A DNA stretch of 28,256 nucleotides, taken from the IMG/VR virus record IMGVR_UViG_3300037065_000017, positions 1-28,256 of that record; one strand, 5' to 3'. A program made the translations under genes and the position numbers. The notes under the pieces are model-generated. The model worked only from the letters and a program-made list of their open reading frames with translations, was not told where the DNA came from and did no database searches. The stretch is from a virus. How positions within the stretch are numbered: the first letter of the stretch is position 1; each line of letters begins with the position of its first letter. Positions 27,592 to 28,256 of the stretch are shown here, in pieces.

Positions 27592-27650
27592 GGGCGGGGG
27601 AGTGGGCGAGGACTTCACTCCCCCGAACCCAAGTACCCCGCCCTTCTTTT
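27592..27650 (+). terminator. terminator or attenuator with alternative stems
   Basis: GGGCGGGG (27592-27599) can pair with CCCCGCCC (27636-27643), followed by TTCTTTT. A competing perfect nine-base stem, GGGGGAGTG (27596-27604) with CACTCCCCC (27616-27624), shares bases with the first. The two cannot form fully at once, so this may act as a partial terminator between capsid and adaptor genes. Confidence 0.55.
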
Positions 27651-27652
27651 CC

Positions 27653-27883
27653 ATGGCTCAAGTCACCATAGGTAGGCACTACCAGGGTCCGTTGCACAAC
27701 TACACGGACATGTGCGACTACTGCGGAACCATGTACGAGAGAGACCAGCTTAGGCTTGACGCCGAGAACCTCCTAGACTGCGGCTGCAACGGCGGCCTGA
27801 CCAACATCGAGCTGGCCGAGATTTCCGCCGCCGACGTTGGCGAGATTCAGCCTGTAAAGGCAAAGGTGCGTGAGGGAGCATGA
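27653..27883 (+). CDS. small cysteine-motif protein before the adaptor gene
   Basis: 76 aa from ATG 27653; an in-frame GTG at 27602 lies inside the terminator hairpin and is less likely. Two cysteine pairs, CDYC (about 20-23) and CGC (about 42-44), could bind one zinc ion. The rest is acidic and ends VKAKVREGA. There is no clear ribosome site near the ATG. It is coupled to the next gene by ATGA. No family is recognised. Confidence 0.55.
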   Translation: MAQVTIGRHYQGPLHNYTDMCDYCGTMYERDQLRLDAENLLDCGCNGGLTNIELAEISAADVGEIQPVKAKVREGA

Positions 27884-28256
27884 CCGTCTCAGCGAACCCA
27901 ACCCCAGACTTCCAGCGCGACCAGATTCTGACCGCCGCTATCCGAAAGTGCGGCCTGCTGACGGCTGGCGAGGCGGCCACGCCAGAGCAGATCGCAGATG
28001 CATCCGTTCACTTCAACCTTGCCCTGCAAGACCTACAGAGCGAAGGCGTGGTGTTGCGCTCCATCGAGCGGGCCACGCTGGCCCTCGTCTCGGGGCAGGC
28101 AGAGTACACCCTTCCGACCGATGTCATCGACGTAGAACTCGGACAGGACGACGCCATCGGAACGATCATCAGCTCCGATGGAACCACCGAGACCATCCTT
28201 AAGACCATGTCACGTGGCGAGTGGATGAACATTGCCCAGAAGTCGACCACGACCGG
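27880..28256 (+). CDS. head-tail adaptor-like protein, partial
   Basis: ATG 27880 overlaps the previous stop (ATGA), with GAGGGAG upstream; the frame is open to the right edge, so about 125 residues are seen. After a helix (RDQILTAAIRKCGLLTAGEA), the hallmark segment LALVSGQAEYTLPTDVIDVE appears, which resembles the 'G-Q-x-E-Y-x-L-P-x-D-V-I-x-V' strand of P22 gp4-like and related adaptor proteins. These bind beneath the portal to close the head and start the short tail. Tail genes should therefore continue beyond the window. Confidence 0.72.
   Translation, partial: MTVSANPTPDFQRDQILTAAIRKCGLLTAGEAATPEQIADASVHFNLALQDLQSEGVVLRSIERATLALVSGQAEYTLPTDVIDVELGQDDAIGTIISSDGTTETILKTMSRGEWMNIAQKSTTT

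Noticed and set aside
1-28256. tRNA genes, integrase or reverse transcriptase (DGR)
   Set aside because: No cloverleaf, no tyrosine or serine recombinase motif and no reverse-transcriptase motif was recognised when reading both strands.

Overview
The window looks like part of a tailed double-stranded DNA bacteriophage with a GC-rich genome and strong G/C preference at third codon positions. The evidence is a terminase large subunit, a 760-residue portal, a probable scaffold, a probable major capsid protein, a head-tail adaptor at the right edge, an endolysin with several small membrane proteins, and a single-strand annealing recombination set. The large P22-size portal and a gp4-like adaptor fit a short-tailed (podovirus-like) virion. 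Secreted and lipoprotein-like products and a peptidoglycan-cutting M15 enzyme fit a bacterial host, probably Gram-negative. No integrase, RNA polymerase, DNA polymerase, tRNA or CRISPR array was recognised. The host cannot be named from the sequence.

Layout. (1) 1-4204, rightward: the C-terminal end of a virion protein, a hypothetical gene, then a lysis region with four small membrane proteins (one only 26 residues), a lipoprotein-like protein, a papain-fold protein, a RusA-type resolvase and an M15 peptidase endolysin. (2) 4185-17293, leftward: about 33 tightly packed early genes, most joined by ATGA, GTGA or TAATG overlaps. They include an SF2 helicase, a ParB-like protein, an SMC/RecF-like ATPase, an ERF single-strand annealing protein, an HNH-like protein, many small zinc-ribbon proteins, and two proteins built on short tandem repeats. 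(3) 17294-17959, a divergent control region with several dyads, a TCCGG array and candidate promoters. (4) 17960-28256, rightward: a helix-turn-helix protein, probable small terminase, large terminase, portal, a possible GroES-like protein, scaffold, a terminator with a structured leader, a candidate decoration protein, the major capsid protein, a beta-helix-like protein, a second terminator, and an adaptor gene that runs off the end.

How it works together (inference). The control region probably sets the early leftward operon against the late rightward one. The leftward genes point to recombination-dependent DNA handling: ERF anneals strands, the SF2 helicase and SMC-like ATPase process ends, and RusA, encoded in the lysis region, resolves junctions before packaging. 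The rightward genes build the head and packaging motor. Because tail genes are implied at both edges, the left end is probably the continuation of the right end on a circular or circularly permuted genome.

The observations most worth a second look are: the hexapeptide-repeat protein at 15220-15894, whose variable codon takes only three values; a gene apparently split by an in-frame TGA at 5121; the operator-like dyads at 17359-17468; a GroES-like pattern in a head-region protein; and a tandem hairpin leader upstream of the capsid genes.
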